Assembly: GCF_039537505.1 (NCBI RefSeq)
Contig: NZ_BAABAQ010000002.1
Location: 682,001-746,000 of the forward strand
Reading direction: 5' to 3'
DNA length: 64,000 nt
Source of the DNA: Streptosporangium oxazolinicum
Lineage (GTDB): Bacteria; Actinomycetota; Actinomycetes; Streptosporangiales; Streptosporangiaceae
The notes beneath the pieces are model-generated. The model was not told the origin of the DNA. It was given only the letters and a program-made list of their open reading frames with translations, and did no database searches. Below, in pieces: positions 27,717 through 37,018 of this stretch. Position numbers and translations under genes: made by a program. Position 1 is the first letter of the stretch. Each line of letters begins with the position of its first letter.

Positions 27717-28562
27717 GTGACTTCGACAGAGCATGAGATCACCTTCCGGACTCTCGATGGCCAACAGCTCGCCGGAACGCTCGTCACACCAGATGGACCG
27801 CCAGAACACGCCGTCGTCCTGGTCCACGGCGGCGGGGTGACGCGTCACGAAAGCGGCTTCTTCACCCGGATGGCCCACGGACTGGCCGACCACGGCTTGG
27901 CATCGCTCCGCTTCGACCTGCGCGGCCACGGCGAGAGTGAAGGCAGACAAGAAGAACTGACCCTCTCGACCATCCTCAACGACATCCGTGCCGCGCTGCG
28001 GCAGCTCCGCGAGACGACCGAGGCCCCCAGACTCAGCCTGCTCGGCACGAGCTTCGGCGGCGGCATCTGCGGATACTACGCCGCTCACCGGCCCGACGAA
28101 GTGTCCCGGCTGGTACTGCTCAACCCCCAGCTCGACTACAAGAAGCGCACCATCGACAGCCGCCCCTACTGGCACGACGACTACCTGGATGAAGACGTCG
28201 CCCGCCAGCTCACCGAGCAGGGATCCATCACCTTCACCCCCACTCTGCGCCACGGCCGACCACTCCTCAACGAGGTCTTCTGGCTGCAGCCGCACACCAT
28301 CCTCGGTTCCATCAAGGCCCCGACCCTGATCGTGCATGGCACCAAGGACACTCTCGTGCCGATCGAGTCCTCCCGAGCGGCCGTGCCCCGGTTCACCGCC
28401 CCGTGCGACCTGGTCGAGGTCGAAGGCTCACAGCACACCTTCGCCGTCCACGATGACCCGCAGTATCACAACCCCCAAAGCCAGGCATGGCAGACCGCGG
28501 TGATCCGAACGGTCGCCGAGTGGCTGCGGGACGGACGCCTACGCGACAGGACGATCAGCTAA
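27717..28562 (+). CDS. Alpha/beta hydrolase
   Basis: About 281 residues from GTG 27717, preceded by TATGCT with 7 nt spacing (leaderless layout). Starts at 27699 or 27705 are also in frame. The oxyanion region is VLVHGGGVTRH, the nucleophile elbow is LLGTSFGGGICG, the acid is in VHGTKDTLVP and the catalytic His is in GSQHTFA. It is similar to serine aminopeptidase/acyl-esterase-type hydrolases. Its 3' end overlaps the convergent regulator gene by 24 nt. It may belong with the RiPP locus downstream, but no link is shown. Confidence 0.82.
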   Translation: MTSTEHEITFRTLDGQQLAGTLVTPDGPPEHAVVLVHGGGVTRHESGFFTRMAHGLADHGLASLRFDLRGHGESEGRQEELTLSTILNDIRAALRQLRETTEAPRLSLLGTSFGGGICGYYAAHRPDEVSRLVLLNPQLDYKKRTIDSRPYWHDDYLDEDVARQLTEQGSITFTPTLRHGRPLLNEVFWLQPHTILGSIKAPTLIVHGTKDTLVPIESSRAAVPRFTAPCDLVEVEGSQHTFAVHDDPQYHNPQSQAWQTAVIRTVAEWLRDGRLRDRTIS

Positions 28563-29711
28563 GAAGTCTCGCAGGGCGCGCACCTGCGGCCGACGCCGCC
28601 AGCGGTCCATCGACTCCACCACGTCGCCCAAGACCGTGATCGTCCGCCACGAACGAGTGGCCCGCGCAACGCGCCCCGCTGCGAGCCCCAGGGTGGCCGC
28701 CTGATCGGGTTCGCCGATCAGAGCCAGACCGGCCGCGTGACGGGCCTGGAAGTAGCCGACGTCGCGATATGACAGGCTGCCGCCGGCGATGATCGACTCA
28801 AGGATCTCGGCCGCCCTGGCGGGCTTGCCCGCCTCGGTGAAGCACGCGCTGCTGCGCAGCAACAGCACGTGCTCCGTGAAGGAACTGCCCAGTGTCCCCG
28901 GCTCCTCCGATACGGCGGGCAGCAATCCGCGCGCTTCGTCGAGCTTCATCTCGACCTCGCGCACCGGCTCCCCCATCATGGCCAGTCCCAACGCCTGCTG
29001 CTGTAGCACTTCTGCTCGCACCCCGATCGGGAGCCGCGTGCTGCTGTGCTGCGCCGCTTCCGCCAGCGTCAGCACCTTCAAGGCGTCCTGCCGGTCATAG
29101 GCGAGTTGGGATTTGCGTAGCAACACGTAGCCTTGCATGGGGCTGTCGTCGGCTTCCTGCGCCCACTCGACCGCCCGGTCGTACCAGTACGTTGCCGTGG
29201 GCAGATCCCGTAGATCGCGGTACAGCCAGCCGATGAATTCCGCGGCCTCCGCTCCCACCGTCAGCAGTTGCCGCCGAATCTGAGGGCGAACTTCGCGGAC
29301 GCAGTGCTGCACGACCGTGATCACGGCCCGCACTCCAGGCAGAGCCGCTGATGATCCGAGAGTGCCATCCTCCGCCTTGCTTGCGTCGAGCCGGAGGCGT
29401 AGCTCCTTCACCACGGACCCACCCATGTAGCGACGAGGATCCGTCATGACCTCCCCGGCAGGTGGTAGTGCCTCCATGCTTGCCGCCGGCCAGACAACGG
29501 CGCGCTGTCTGCGGTCAGCCAGGGTTACGAGTTGACCGTTCGCCCTGAGAACCTTGTCAAGTGCCGTGGCGACCGTCATGGTCGGTGACCGTCGTCCGCT
29601 TTCGAGATCGGCGATGTAGCTCTTGCTGCAGTGGGCTATACGAGCCAGCTCGCGGAGTGACATTCCGGCACGTAGACGTCGAAGCGCCTCACCGAACGTT
29701 TCAATGCCCAC
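28539..29711 (-). CDS. XRE-family regulator with helical-repeat C-terminus
   Basis: About 390 residues. The N-terminal helix-turn-helix is TFGEALRRLRAGMSLRELAR with IAHCSKSYIADLESGRRSP. The rest (residues about 110-390) is a TPR-like alpha solenoid, the architecture of many actinomycete regulators that respond to peptides or small ligands. The GTG at 29711 has an AAGGAG site 6 nt upstream. Four half-site words GTGTCCGC/GCGGACAC lie just upstream, suggesting autoregulation. It is divergent from the FxLD locus and is the obvious candidate regulator of it. Confidence 0.85.
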   Translation of the reverse strand: MGIETFGEALRRLRAGMSLRELARIAHCSKSYIADLESGRRSPTMTVATALDKVLRANGQLVTLADRRQRAVVWPAASMEALPPAGEVMTDPRRYMGGSVVKELRLRLDASKAEDGTLGSSAALPGVRAVITVVQHCVREVRPQIRRQLLTVGAEAAEFIGWLYRDLRDLPTATYWYDRAVEWAQEADDSPMQGYVLLRKSQLAYDRQDALKVLTLAEAAQHSSTRLPIGVRAEVLQQQALGLAMMGEPVREVEMKLDEARGLLPAVSEEPGTLGSSFTEHVLLLRSSACFTEAGKPARAAEILESIIAGGSLSYRDVGYFQARHAAGLALIGEPDQAATLGLAAGRVARATRSWRTITVLGDVVESMDRWRRRPQVRALRDFLADRPVA

Positions 29712-29726
29712 GCGGTGCTCCTTGCC

Positions 29727-29772
29727 GTGTCCGCACGGTGGTGTCCGCAGACTCGCGGACACCCTGCGGACA
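29727..29772. promoter_or_regulatory. Operator-like cluster of GTGTCCGC half-sites
   Basis: GTGTCCGCA occurs at 29727-29735 and 29741-29749. The inverse GCGGACAC is at 29755-29762 and TGCGGACA at 29765-29772. The central pair forms a perfect palindrome with a 6-nt spacer. It lies between the XRE gene start and the FxLD locus, so it may control both directions. Confidence 0.6.
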
Positions 29773-29926
29773 GTCCACTCCTAGACCCTGACTAGTGGTG
29801 CCGACAACGCTATCCCCAAGGGCTGCTTCTACCGGCGCTCTCACTACAAAAGGCGGCCCCGGCCCCCGGCGCGACGAACACCGGGGGGAGTTCCGGGGCC
29901 TTGATCAGGAATCGAGGTCCTGACCT

Positions 29927-30256
29927 GTGAAGAAGCGTAGAGCCATGATGCCCGGGTCCGCGAGTCACATGATTCCGGGCTGGCGACTGATCCGTAGTGA
30001 CCGGGGCCGCTTCTGGGCCTTCCGCGAAAGGGCGTTCCCCCAGGAGGCGTTGCTCGCTGGAGCCAAACCCGACCTGGACGCCGACACCTTCGACGACCTG
30101 AAGGCCGCAGCCGCCCGGCAGGAGGAGATCGCCGAGCAGGTGATCTCGTGGCCAGGCAGCCCCGCACACCCGGACGGCACCGCGCCGGCCCGCCCCCACC
30201 CCCGTCTATCGCCGTCCGTGGCGAAAGCCAGCGCCTCCATCGAGCTTCCCCAGTGA
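29927..30256 (+). CDS. Small hypothetical protein upstream of the FxLD methyltransferase
   Basis: A 109-residue protein I do not recognise. Its N-terminal half (MIPGWRLIRSDRGRFWAFRE) is aromatic and basic, and an amphipathic helix (DLKAAAARQEEIAEQVI) follows. The GTG at 29927 is one option and ATG 29945 is another. It precedes the methyltransferase by 30 nt, so it is probably co-transcribed with the RiPP genes. A GC-rich hairpin at about 29849-29903 lies in its leader region. Confidence 0.55.
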   Translation: MKKRRAMMPGSASHMIPGWRLIRSDRGRFWAFRERAFPQEALLAGAKPDLDADTFDDLKAAAARQEEIAEQVISWPGSPAHPDGTAPARPHPRLSPSVAKASASIELPQ

Positions 30257-30286
30257 TCGACTCCGTACCTCCAGAGAGGAATTACT

Positions 30287-31513
30287 TTGACAAATGCGAC
30301 TGCTGACCGTGCCGCCGAGCTGCGCGACAAGCTCGCCGATGAGCTCATCTCCGCCGGGCATATCACAGCAGCCCAGGTTGAGGCCGCGTTCCGCGTGGTG
30401 CCCCGACACGCGTTCGTCCCGGACGGCACCCCGATGGAGGCTACCTACAACGCCGATGAGTCGGTGGCGATCAAGAAGGACGAGCGTGGTGTGCTGATCT
30501 CCTCGACCAGCGCACCGTTCCTCCAGGCGCGGATGATCGAACAGGCTGGGATCCAGCCAGGCATGAACGTGCTTGAGTACGGCAGCGGCGGCTACAACGC
30601 CGCGCTCCTGGCCGAGATCGTCGGCCCCGGCGGGCGCGTGGTCAGCGTGGACATCGACCAGGACGTGACCGACCGGGCCTCCGCCGCCCTGAAGGCCACC
30701 GGGTACGGCAACCGGGTCAGGGTCATCCTGGCCGACGCCGAGCACGGTGTGCCCGACCTGGGACTGTTCGACGCGATCATCGTGACGGTCGGCGCCTGGG
30801 ACATCCCGCCGGCCTGGCTGGACCAGCTGGCCGGGGACGGCGTGCTCGTCGTGCCACTGCGCATGAACGGCGTCACCCGCTCGATCGCGTTCCACCGCGA
30901 GGCCGATCACCTGGTGAGCGACTCCGCCGAAGTATGCGGATTTGTTGCGATGCAGGGCGAAGGGGAGCACATCGACCAGATATTCCGGCTCCCCGATGCC
31001 CATGGCCACCACATCGATCTGCAGTTCGACAATGGGGCACCAGAGAACCCGGGTCTGCTCAACGATGTTCTGGCGACCGGGCGCACCGACGTGTGGTCCG
31101 GCATCACGATCGCGAACGGGGTGTCGTTCGCCGACCTGCACCTGTGGTTCGTGTCCTTTCTGCCCGGATTCTGCAGGGTCGCCGCCGAGCAGGGAACGGA
31201 CCTGGCCGGGGAGCGCGGTACCTGGTTCCCCTTCGGAGTCGTGCGGGGTGACTCATTCGCCTACCTGGCGATACGCCCGGCCGCCGAGGGTGCCGGATTC
31301 GAGTTCGGGGCGCGCGCCTACGGATCGCACGGCCAGGAGGCCGCGACCGCGATGGTCGAGCAGATCCAGGCGTGGGACCACAGCGCCCGGAGCGGCCCGG
31401 CTCCCACGATCGCCTTCTGGCCGACCGGCACCGCCCCTCAGATACCCGATCGTGCGGCGGTTCTTGCCAAGGCCCACGGTCTGGTCACGATCTCCTGGCC
31501 TGCGATGAGTTGA
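30287..31513 (+). CDS. FxLD-system methyltransferase (PCMT-like)
   Basis: A 408-residue protein with an N-terminal protein-L-isoaspartate O-methyltransferase-like domain. MNVLEYGSGGYNAALLAEIVG is the SAM motif, preceded by SAPFLQARMIEQAG. A unique C-terminal domain (FADLHLWFVSFLPGFCRVAAE) is characteristic of the 'methyltransferase, FxLD system' family that accompanies FxLD lanthipeptide precursors. Related lanthipeptide methyltransferases methylate an Asp side chain, giving isoaspartate through a succinimide. A TTG start is likely, with an AGAGAGGA site before it. The precursor gene follows 57 nt downstream. Confidence 0.88.
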   Translation: MTNATADRAAELRDKLADELISAGHITAAQVEAAFRVVPRHAFVPDGTPMEATYNADESVAIKKDERGVLISSTSAPFLQARMIEQAGIQPGMNVLEYGSGGYNAALLAEIVGPGGRVVSVDIDQDVTDRASAALKATGYGNRVRVILADAEHGVPDLGLFDAIIVTVGAWDIPPAWLDQLAGDGVLVVPLRMNGVTRSIAFHREADHLVSDSAEVCGFVAMQGEGEHIDQIFRLPDAHGHHIDLQFDNGAPENPGLLNDVLATGRTDVWSGITIANGVSFADLHLWFVSFLPGFCRVAAEQGTDLAGERGTWFPFGVVRGDSFAYLAIRPAAEGAGFEFGARAYGSHGQEAATAMVEQIQAWDHSARSGPAPTIAFWPTGTAPQIPDRAAVLAKAHGLVTISWPAMS

Positions 31514-31569
31514 GCGACTCGCGGATCAGGATGCACCACACCCAGCCCTCTAGTTAAGGAGCGTGTCCG

Positions 31570-31761
31570 ATGTCCTTGCTGATCCCCGAGGCCCCGACCC
31601 TCGACGAGACCCTGCCCCTGTCCGATGACGAGTTCGTGCTGGACATGCGCGTGGTGGAAGCCACCACGCCGCTCGCGGTCATGGCGTGCAGCACCGGCGA
31701 CGGGTGCGGCAGCACTTGCAGCGGCTCGGCGTGCGCCACCAGCTCCAACGACCCGTCCTGA
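31570..31761 (+). CDS. FxLD family lanthipeptide precursor
   Basis: A 63-residue precursor. The leader contains FVLD (residues 22-25), the FxLD box recognised by LanB-type dehydratases. The core is probably residues 39-63 and contains ACSTGDGCGSTCSGSACATS, with Cys at 40, 46, 50 and 55 and several Ser/Thr available for dehydration. Asp44 sits in a flexible GDG setting and is a plausible methyltransferase target. AAGGAG precedes the ATG. The leader cleavage site is not certain. Confidence 0.9.
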   Translation: MSLLIPEAPTLDETLPLSDDEFVLDMRVVEATTPLAVMACSTGDGCGSTCSGSACATSSNDPS

Positions 31762-31770
31762 CCCCTTCTG

Positions 31771-31801
31771 CCACCGGCGCCCGCGGTTCGGGCGCCGGTG
31801 G
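31771..31801 (+). terminator. Attenuator hairpin between precursor and LanB genes
   Basis: A perfect 13-bp stem CCACCGGCGCCCG / CGGGCGCCGGTGG with a 5-nt loop and no strong T-run. It lies 9 nt after the precursor stop. It would favour high precursor expression and reduced readthrough into the enzyme genes. Confidence 0.65.
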
Positions 31802-31831
31802 CGCGGTTCATGACCGGCCGAAGGAGGCGGG

Positions 31832-34800
31832 ATGACCGTACCCACGCGTTACCGACACACCGGCCTGGTGCTGGTGCGCGCCACGACAGACCCCGGCGAC
31901 CTGGTGGTGCCGGCGCATCTGGACGCCAGCGACCCGGCCGCGGTCCAAGCCGAAGGCCGCACGTGGCTGGCGATGATCTGGTCCCGAGACGACGTACGCG
32001 AGGCACTGCAGGTGGCCAGCCCAACCCTGGCCACGCGCATCGACCAGTTCCTCACCCCCGGCACCAGACCGGCCCCCATCAAGGATCTGCGCCGCGCCAT
32101 CATGAGCACAGCCTCCTACCTGCTGCGCTGGCAGCGGCGGCCCACACCGTTCGGGATGTTCGCTGGGGTCACCGCCGCCGCCATCGGGCCCGCGGCGGCG
32201 AAGATCGGCGCCGGGCACCGCGCGCTGGCCCATGTCGATGCCGAATGGCTGCAGATGCTGGTCGACCAGCTCGAATCGCATCCAGGGTTGCGCCCGCACC
32301 TGACGCTGGTGGCCGACAGCGGCGGAATCGTGCGCGATGGCAGCTTCATCGTGGCCGAGCGGGCGCGGGTGGGCGCCCGAACCCCTGGGCCGATGCGAGA
32401 GATCGTCATACCCCTCACCCGGCCCCTGCAGGCCGCGCTGAGCGCGGCCGCCTCGCCGATACGGTTCGACGCCCTGGCCGAGGCCCTGGCCGGTTCTTTC
32501 TCGACGGCTTCACCGGAGCAGATTCGCGGCCTGCTGCACAGCCTGGTCGACCAGCACATCCTGATCACGAGTCTGTGCCCGCCGCCGACGGCCGCCGACC
32601 CCCTGGCTCACGTGATCGGTGCGCTGCGCGCCGCCGGGGCCGAGGACCTGCCCGACACCGCGGCGGTGCTGGACCAGCTGGAGGCGCTCAGCGAACATCT
32701 GGCCCACCCCACCACCGCCAGCCCGCAGAGCGCGGGGATCCCGGCATCGGCCGCCGCGCAGATGACCAGGCTCACCCCTGGTATCGGGCCTGTGCTGGCT
32801 GTTGACGTAGCGCTGGACGGGCAGATCACCGTGCCCGAACGGGTGCTGGAGGAGGCCACCCGCGCCGCAAGTGTCCTGCTGCGCCTGACCACCGCCCCCT
32901 TCGGCACGGCGGCCTGGCTCGACTACCACGCCCGTTTCCGTACCCGCTACGGTCCCGGAACCCTGGTGCCGGTGCGAGAGCTGGTCGCCGACTCCGGGCT
33001 CGGCTACCCCGGCGGCTACCTCGGCGCGCCACGCGCCCGGCCCTCCTGGCGGATGCTGACCGAACGCGACGCCGTCCTGCTGGCGTTGATCCAGCAGGCC
33101 GCCCGGGACGGCACCGACATCGCACTGACCGGAGCCGACATCGAGGCGCTGACCGTGGGCGAGCACACCGACATCGTGCCGCCGCAGCGCATCGAGCTCG
33201 GCGTCACGGTGCACGCCGCCTCCACCGCGGCGATCGACGCCGGAACGTTCGAGCTGCAGATCACCGCCGCACCCCGCGCCTACACGAGCATGGCCGGACG
33301 ATTCGCCCCTCTGCTCGGCGACACCGACCGGGCGCTCCTGGCCGCCTCCTATGCGGCCGGTGACCAGGACGCGGTAGCGATGCAGCTGTCCTTTCCGCCT
33401 CGTCGCGCACACACCGCGAACGTGGTGCGCGTCCCACGCCTCCTGCCCGACGTCGTGTCGTTGTCCGAGCACCCTGACGGGGCGGTGATCGGCGTCGACG
33501 ACCTGGCGGTGACCGTCGACGCCGAGCAGATGTATCTGGTGCAGCGCTCCACCGGGCGGCGCGTGATCCCCCGGATCCCGCACGCGCTGGACGCCAGCGT
33601 CCATACTCCGCCGCTGGCGCGGTTCATCGCCGAGGTCGCCGACGCGCGCACCGCGATCTTCGGGCCGTTCGATCTCGGGGCTGCTGCCCGCACCCTGCCC
33701 TACGTTCCCCGTATCCGCTACCGGCGCACCGTGTTGTCGGCTGCCCGCTGGATCGTCACCTCCACCGGTGTCTCGGCCATCCCGGCCGGGACAGCGTGGG
33801 ATGCGGCCGTGAGCGCCTGGCGGCAGCGGCGGCACATACCGGCGCGGGTGGTGCTGTGCGACGGTCAGATGCGCCTGCCGCTCGACCTCGAACAACGGCT
33901 GGACCGCGCCCTGCTCCGGGCGCGGCTGGAGCGATCCGGGCGGGTCGAAGTACAAGAGGACCGCCCGGACGGCCGAGGCTGGATCGCAGGACGGCCAGCA
34001 GAACTCCTGATCCCGATGACCGCGCTCAATCCGCCGCCGCGTCGGCTCCCCGTGACCGCGGCGCCGGGCGCTGTCCTTCGTCCCGGGGATTCCGCGGTGG
34101 TGCACGCGCAGATCGTGGGCAACCCCGCGCGGTTCGACGAGATCTTGGCCAGACACCTGCCCGCCTTCGCCGGTGAGCTCGGCGACCTGGTGGAGGACTG
34201 GTGGGTGCGCCGCTACCGCGACATGATCCGGCTCGACACCGACCAGCACCTGGCCGTGATCGTGCGGCTCACCTCCCCCCAGGAGTACGGGCCGGTCGCG
34301 GCTCGTCTGGCCGCCTTCGCCACCGGCCTGCAGGCGCGCGGTCTGCCCGCCCACCTCAGCCTGATTTCCCATCTGCAGCATCCCGCCCGCTACGGGCACG
34401 GCCCGGCCCTCACCGCGGCCGAACGGGTGTTCGCCGCGGACACGGCGGCGGCCATCGCCCAGATCAGGATGGTCGACGCCGCGGGGATTCCCGCCCAGGC
34501 CTTGGCCGCCGCGTCCATGGCGCATCTGAGCGCCGCGTTCTCCTGCGATCCGAGTTCTGGGTACCGGGCGCTGGTCGGCTGTCTGAAACAGCAGACCGGA
34601 CCGGTGGAGTCGTCGGTGCGTGACCATGCCCTGCGCCTGGCCGACCCCACCGAAGACTTCCAGGCCGTGCGGGTTCTGCCCGGTGGCGACGCGGTGGCCG
34701 CCGCATGGCAGGTGCGGGGTGAGGCGCTGGCCGCCTACCACCATGCTTTGTCCTCCCAGCGTGATGCGGGCACTGTGCTGCGCACCCTGCTGCATGAACA

Positions 34801-34903
34801 TCACATGCGCGCCCTCGGCGTAGACCCGGAATTTGAGAAGGCCACCGGTCGTCTGGCCCGCGCCGCCGCACTGCGCCGCCTGGCCTTGGCCGGTGCCCTG
34901 TGA
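31832..34903 (+). CDS. Lantibiotic dehydratase LanB
   Basis: A 1023-residue full-length LanB that uses Glu-tRNA to glutamylate, then eliminate, Ser/Thr of the precursor. The signature RRPTPFGMFAGV lies near residue 105 in the glutamylation domain. The C-terminal 260 residues resemble the SpaB_C elimination domain (DWWVRRYRDMIRLDTDQHL). AAGGAGG precedes the ATG. The gene ends in a GTGA overlap with lanC, so the two are coupled. A second SpaB_C-type protein is encoded downstream. Confidence 0.92.
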   Translation: MTVPTRYRHTGLVLVRATTDPGDLVVPAHLDASDPAAVQAEGRTWLAMIWSRDDVREALQVASPTLATRIDQFLTPGTRPAPIKDLRRAIMSTASYLLRWQRRPTPFGMFAGVTAAAIGPAAAKIGAGHRALAHVDAEWLQMLVDQLESHPGLRPHLTLVADSGGIVRDGSFIVAERARVGARTPGPMREIVIPLTRPLQAALSAAASPIRFDALAEALAGSFSTASPEQIRGLLHSLVDQHILITSLCPPPTAADPLAHVIGALRAAGAEDLPDTAAVLDQLEALSEHLAHPTTASPQSAGIPASAAAQMTRLTPGIGPVLAVDVALDGQITVPERVLEEATRAASVLLRLTTAPFGTAAWLDYHARFRTRYGPGTLVPVRELVADSGLGYPGGYLGAPRARPSWRMLTERDAVLLALIQQAARDGTDIALTGADIEALTVGEHTDIVPPQRIELGVTVHAASTAAIDAGTFELQITAAPRAYTSMAGRFAPLLGDTDRALLAASYAAGDQDAVAMQLSFPPRRAHTANVVRVPRLLPDVVSLSEHPDGAVIGVDDLAVTVDAEQMYLVQRSTGRRVIPRIPHALDASVHTPPLARFIAEVADARTAIFGPFDLGAAARTLPYVPRIRYRRTVLSAARWIVTSTGVSAIPAGTAWDAAVSAWRQRRHIPARVVLCDGQMRLPLDLEQRLDRALLRARLERSGRVEVQEDRPDGRGWIAGRPAELLIPMTALNPPPRRLPVTAAPGAVLRPGDSAVVHAQIVGNPARFDEILARHLPAFAGELGDLVEDWWVRRYRDMIRLDTDQHLAVIVRLTSPQEYGPVAARLAAFATGLQARGLPAHLSLISHLQHPARYGHGPALTAAERVFAADTAAAIAQIRMVDAAGIPAQALAAASMAHLSAAFSCDPSSGYRALVGCLKQQTGPVESSVRDHALRLADPTEDFQAVRVLPGGDAVAAAWQVRGEALAAYHHALSSQRDAGTVLRTLLHEHHMRALGVDPEFEKATGRLARAAALRRLALAGAL

Positions 34904-36069
34904 GCTCCGGCCCGGTGACCCTCACCGCCGAGGAAGCGGCCCCCCAGGGACTTGCCGACGGGGCGGCCGGGGTCGCGCTCCTGCACATCGAGCGCGCCCT
35001 GACCGGTTCCGGCCAGTGGAGCGAGGCCCACACCCGCGTCCGGCAGGTCGCGGCCGGCCCGGTCGACGCGGGAGCGCACACCGGCCTGTACTACGGGGCG
35101 CCGGCCGTCGCCTTCGTGCTGCACGCCGCCGCCACGGGCGGCCACCCCGCCTACCGGGCGGCGGCCGACACCCTCGACGAGCACGTGCTGCGCGTGACCC
35201 GTCGGCGCCTGGCCGAGGCCGCCGACCGCATGGAGCACGGGCGGGCAGCGGCGTTCGACGAATACGACCTGTTTCGAGGGCTGGCCGGGATCGGCGCGCT
35301 ACTGCTGCGCCGGGCTCCGGGCAGCGACACCCTCGGCGACGTGCTGCGCTACATCGTCCGACTTGTGCAACCGCGCCACGAGGACGGGCGTGAGCTGCCG
35401 GGCTGGTGGGCGGGCCACGACCCGGACCCGATCCGGCCGACCCCTGGCGGGCACGGCAACCTGGGAATGGCGCACGGCGCGGCCGGGCTGCTTGCCCTGC
35501 TCGCGCTCGCCACCTCCCACGGGTGCGCCGTCGAGGGGCAGAAAGAAGCGATCGAGCGCCTGCTCTCCTGGTTTGACGGATGGCAGCAGGACTCAGCGGA
35601 CGGGCCGTGGTGGCCCGAATGGGTCACCCGGGAAGATCTACGGACCGGACGCCCCACCCAGGAGATTCCCGGGCGGCCGTCCTGGTGCTACGGCGCGTTA
35701 GGGATCGGCCGCGCCCAGCAGCTCGCGGCCATCGCCACCGGCGGCTCCACTCGGCGCGCGGCCGCGGAGAAGACCATCGTCGCGGCGTTGTCGGCCCGGC
35801 AACTGCACCGCATCACCGACGCGGGACTGTGCCACGGCATGGCCGGGGTGTATCAGACCGCTTATCGGGCCGCCGCCGACACGGCGGACCCCGCGATCAG
35901 CCAACGTCTGCCTGCGGTGGCCACCGCACTCACCCGGCACGCCGCCGCCGCTACAGGCGGGCAGGCCGGGCTGCTGACCGGAGACGCCGGGGTCGATCTG
36001 GCGTTGGAAACCACGCGGTGCACCACGCCGCCCCGCTCGGGATGGGACGCATGCCTGCTGATCACCTGA
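34900..36069 (+). CDS. Lanthionine synthetase C-like cyclase (LanC)
   Basis: A 389-residue LanC-type zinc enzyme that adds Cys thiols to dehydrated residues to form thioether rings. The zinc ligands are in PSWCYGALGIG (Cys) and LCHGMAGVY (Cys-His). The conserved His-containing GNLGMAHGAAG is also present. The GTG start overlaps the LanB stop by 4 nt. With four cysteines in the precursor core, up to four rings are possible. Confidence 0.9.
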   Translation: MSSGPVTLTAEEAAPQGLADGAAGVALLHIERALTGSGQWSEAHTRVRQVAAGPVDAGAHTGLYYGAPAVAFVLHAAATGGHPAYRAAADTLDEHVLRVTRRRLAEAADRMEHGRAAAFDEYDLFRGLAGIGALLLRRAPGSDTLGDVLRYIVRLVQPRHEDGRELPGWWAGHDPDPIRPTPGGHGNLGMAHGAAGLLALLALATSHGCAVEGQKEAIERLLSWFDGWQQDSADGPWWPEWVTREDLRTGRPTQEIPGRPSWCYGALGIGRAQQLAAIATGGSTRRAAAEKTIVAALSARQLHRITDAGLCHGMAGVYQTAYRAAADTADPAISQRLPAVATALTRHAAAATGGQAGLLTGDAGVDLALETTRCTTPPRSGWDACLLIT

Positions 36070-37016
36070 CCACGACCCCGCCGTACCACCTCGCGGCCGC
36101 CGTGCTCGCGATCCTCGCGGGCGCAGACCTTGACGCCACTGGGGCGACCAGCGGCGTGGACCCCGACGACCTCGACGACGCTCTGCAGGTCTACCGGGCC
36201 GCGGGGCTCGCCGCACTGGAGCGGCGAGCCGAGCGGGGGTGGTACCAGCTGCGCGTCCAGTTCCCCGACTGGAGTGCCGCCGAGACCATCGGCGCCACGC
36301 ATCTCGGGCCGCGCCTGGACGAGCTCCAGGCCGGCGGAGCCACCACCGGGTGGTGGTTCTTGCGCAAATACCCCTGCTGGAGGCTGCGGCTACGCGACGC
36401 CGACAGCGCGGCAGTGGACCAGATGCTCGACGAGCTGCTCATGGCCGGGCTGCTCACCCGCTGGTGGCCGACCGTGTACGAGCCGGAGATCGCGGCCTTC
36501 GGCGGGCCGACCGGGATGGACGTGGTCCACGACCTGTTCGGCGCTGACAGCCGCGGCGTGCTGGACTACGCCCGCCAGAGCGCACCGAGCCTCGGCCGCC
36601 GAGAACTGTCCGTCCTGTTGATCAATGCCCTGTGCCGCGAGGCAGGGCTGGACTGGTTCGAGCTCGGCGACGTTTTCGACCGGGTGGCCCGGCTACGCCC
36701 CGCACCCGATGCCGACGACGTACGCGTCGAGCAGCTGGCCGACAGCCTGCGCACCCTGCTGGCCCTACCCGCACCAGCCGCCAATGCCCTGTTCGAGGTC
36801 GGCGGGCCGGTCGCGTTCGCCGCACCCTGGCTCGCCGCGCACCAGATCGCCGGCCGTCGACTCGGTGAAGCGGCGAGCCAGGGCCGCCTTCACCGCGGGG
36901 TACGCGCCGCCCTCACCCACGTGGTGGTCTTCCACTGGAACCGGCTCGACCTGCCGGCCACCACTCAAGGCATCCTCGCCCACGCGGCACGCACCGCCAC
37001 CCTGCCCCGGAGTTGA
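36051..37016 (+). CDS. Thiopeptide-type bacteriocin biosynthesis protein (SpaB_C domain)
   Basis: About 321 residues of the stand-alone elimination-domain family found in thiopeptide and FxLD loci. The signature is ERGWYQLRVQFPDWSAAE, then GWWFLRKYPCWRLRLR, with a C-terminal HVVVFHWNRLDLPATTQ. It overlaps the end of lanC. Two in-frame starts exist (36042 and 36051). Because the LanB already ends in a related domain, this copy may act on specific residues or stabilise the complex. Confidence 0.85.
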   Translation: MPADHLTTTPPYHLAAAVLAILAGADLDATGATSGVDPDDLDDALQVYRAAGLAALERRAERGWYQLRVQFPDWSAAETIGATHLGPRLDELQAGGATTGWWFLRKYPCWRLRLRDADSAAVDQMLDELLMAGLLTRWWPTVYEPEIAAFGGPTGMDVVHDLFGADSRGVLDYARQSAPSLGRRELSVLLINALCREAGLDWFELGDVFDRVARLRPAPDADDVRVEQLADSLRTLLALPAPAANALFEVGGPVAFAAPWLAAHQIAGRRLGEAASQGRLHRGVRAALTHVVVFHWNRLDLPATTQGILAHAARTATLPRS

Positions 37017-37018
37017 TC

